Shown: in pieces, positions 62,801 to 64,000 of the stretch
How positions within the stretch are numbered: the stretch's first letter is position 1
How the letters are laid out: the number at the start of each line of letters is the position of its first letter
Source of the DNA: Anseranas semipalmata
Taxonomy: Eukaryota; Chordata; Aves; Anseriformes; Anseranatidae
Reading direction: 5' to 3'
DNA length: 64,000 nt
Assembly: GCA_013399115.1 (NCBI GenBank)
Contig: VXAA01001518.1
Span: 434,138-498,137 of the forward strand
Translations under genes and position numbers: made by a program
Notes under the pieces: model-generated
Databases searched by the model: none
What the model was told of the DNA's origin: nothing
What the model saw: the letters and a program-made list of their open reading frames with translations, nothing else

Positions 62801-64000
62801 CCTGGGGACCAGCTGCAAAATATCTCTCTGTCTAAAGACAACATACATGCATGCAGCCTAATTTTGCCTAACACAGAGAGGTTACTTTGACCAATGCAGA
62901 CCTGCTGCTGAGGTGGGTGGAAAAGAGCCAACAACTCAGGAAAGATCTAAGGTCCATCAATCAACATGCCACCAAAATCCACACAAAATCCAATGATGAG
63001 GGAGTTTGTTTGTTTGTTTGTTTTTTTGTTTGTTATTGTCAATATCCGACCCCAAGTAAGACTGTGTAAATAGCCAGGATATAGTGAAGGAAATTTCTTT
63101 TTTGTTTCACCTCCAAATAAATCCAATGAAAGAAGAATGGAGAAAATAGTGTAGTTTACATCAAATCAGTTAAATAAAATAAAAACAGAAAATTGAAAAA
63201 AAAAAAAAAGAAAGTCTTACAGCAATACTACTAAATGAGTTGGTTAAGTATCTGTGATCCAAAAGCCTTAAGTCAGACACTAAAACTTGAGGACAAAGCC
63301 CTCAATAGGTAAGCAAGTGAACTTCATTTGCAGTTATATCATGCAAGCTGACTTATATCAGCTGGGATTCTTGGCTATGTGTGCAGGAACCTTTCTGATA
63401 AAATAATTAGTTTGATTTCCAGAAGAGGGGAGCCCCAGTACAATTGATTTACAAGAGGACATTTGTCACAGGGCCAGCACAGATATATTGCTGCTGCAGA
63501 GGGTCTATTGTGTAGGTTGACTGTCTTCATAAGTTGCAGTATTTGTAGTCCTGAATTTCTAGGCAGAAACATGGCAAATTGCTGCAGTCTGACTAGTGAT
63601 TTGCAACATGCACTGTAAAATTTTGATGACATATGATATTTCAATTGAAGTCATTTCATGACTTCTTGCAATTCACCTGAACAACCTCAGTGTTACACTA
63701 CTAGCATGCGTTTCTTGCACTCAGTATTACTGGTATTACCAGTATTACTGGTTTCACACTGGAGGTATTTGGTGGCACTAAGACCAGATAGAGTTACCAA
63801 TTCACCTCATGAAATGAAAACTAGCTGCTTTTCTTTCATCAAGGAGAGTTTTGCCAGCATCAACTAACAGAGGCAGTTTTCCAGCAGTGTCCTTCTTTTA
63901 GTGTGTTTTGAGACCACTATCAAGAAAACTCACCTAGGAAAATGGTGATGGATTTAGAAATGGAAGATAAGTGTATCTGCAGAAAATAGCCTGACAAAGA
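56848..64000. other. Gene-poor flank, no gene recognised
   Basis: About 7.1 kb with no CR1 copy or gene recognised. It holds a T tract at 57429-57446, GAA units at 58983-59004, a TA run near 62408-62420, TTTG units at 63004-63036 and a small iterated inverted repeat at 63722-63752. Two blocks (about 58035-58260 and 61320-61500) are rich in ATTA-type homeodomain-like sites and might be conserved noncoding elements, but that is a guess without an alignment. Confidence 0.5.

Noticed and set aside
1..64000. CRISPR arrays, operons, insertion sequences, tRNA or rRNA genes
   Set aside because: None seen. The regular repeats here are eukaryotic microsatellites and CR1 copies, and the intron-exon structure shows vertebrate DNA.

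Overview
This is vertebrate nuclear DNA, almost certainly from a bird. The evidence is a six-coding-exon neuropsin (OPN5) gene whose protein matches the OPN5m class of birds and mammals, and at least fourteen CR1 LINE fragments with the characteristic avian CR1 3' end (variants of ATTCTATGATTCTATGA). The rest is AT-rich, with long introns and very little coding sequence. No bacterial, plasmid or phage features are present.

Layout. Positions 1-3859 are upstream of OPN5 and hold no recognised gene. OPN5 occupies 3874-22910 on the + strand as six coding exons: 3874-4012, 10378-10497, 14417-14587, 16343-16677, 21503-21747 and 22847-22910. All junctions are GT-AG and phase-compatible (phases 1, 1, 1, 0, 2). 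The spliced frame is 1074 nt, giving 357 residues plus stop, or 354 residues if the second in-frame ATG is used, which is the usual family length. The protein has the retinal-attachment lysine, the conserved cysteine pair, a DRY motif, NPxxY and a C-terminal cysteine pair, so it should be an intact photopigment. Intron 1 carries a probable LTR-derived repeat and a candidate cryptic exon. Intron 2 carries a perfect 53-bp tandem duplication. Introns 3 and 4 carry CR1 copies, including a 5'-truncated reverse-transcriptase fragment on the minus strand with a mutated catalytic box.

From about 23 kb to 64 kb the window looks like a gene-poor desert: CR1 fragments in both orientations, microsatellites (including an ATTCT-type pentanucleotide array) and long stretches with no recognisable content. 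Open frames there are short, lack family signatures and mostly look like chance. Two, at 47248-47520 and 51689-52342, are flagged only for their length or composition.

The main biological content is OPN5 itself, a short-wavelength deep-brain and retinal photoreceptor linked in birds to photoperiodic reproduction. I see no evidence for a novel multi-gene system. The most useful secondary observation concerns the assembly: the three single-N positions all fall inside repeats, two of them exactly at points where CR1 sequence is missing, so the assembly has probably lost repeat sequence at those joins.
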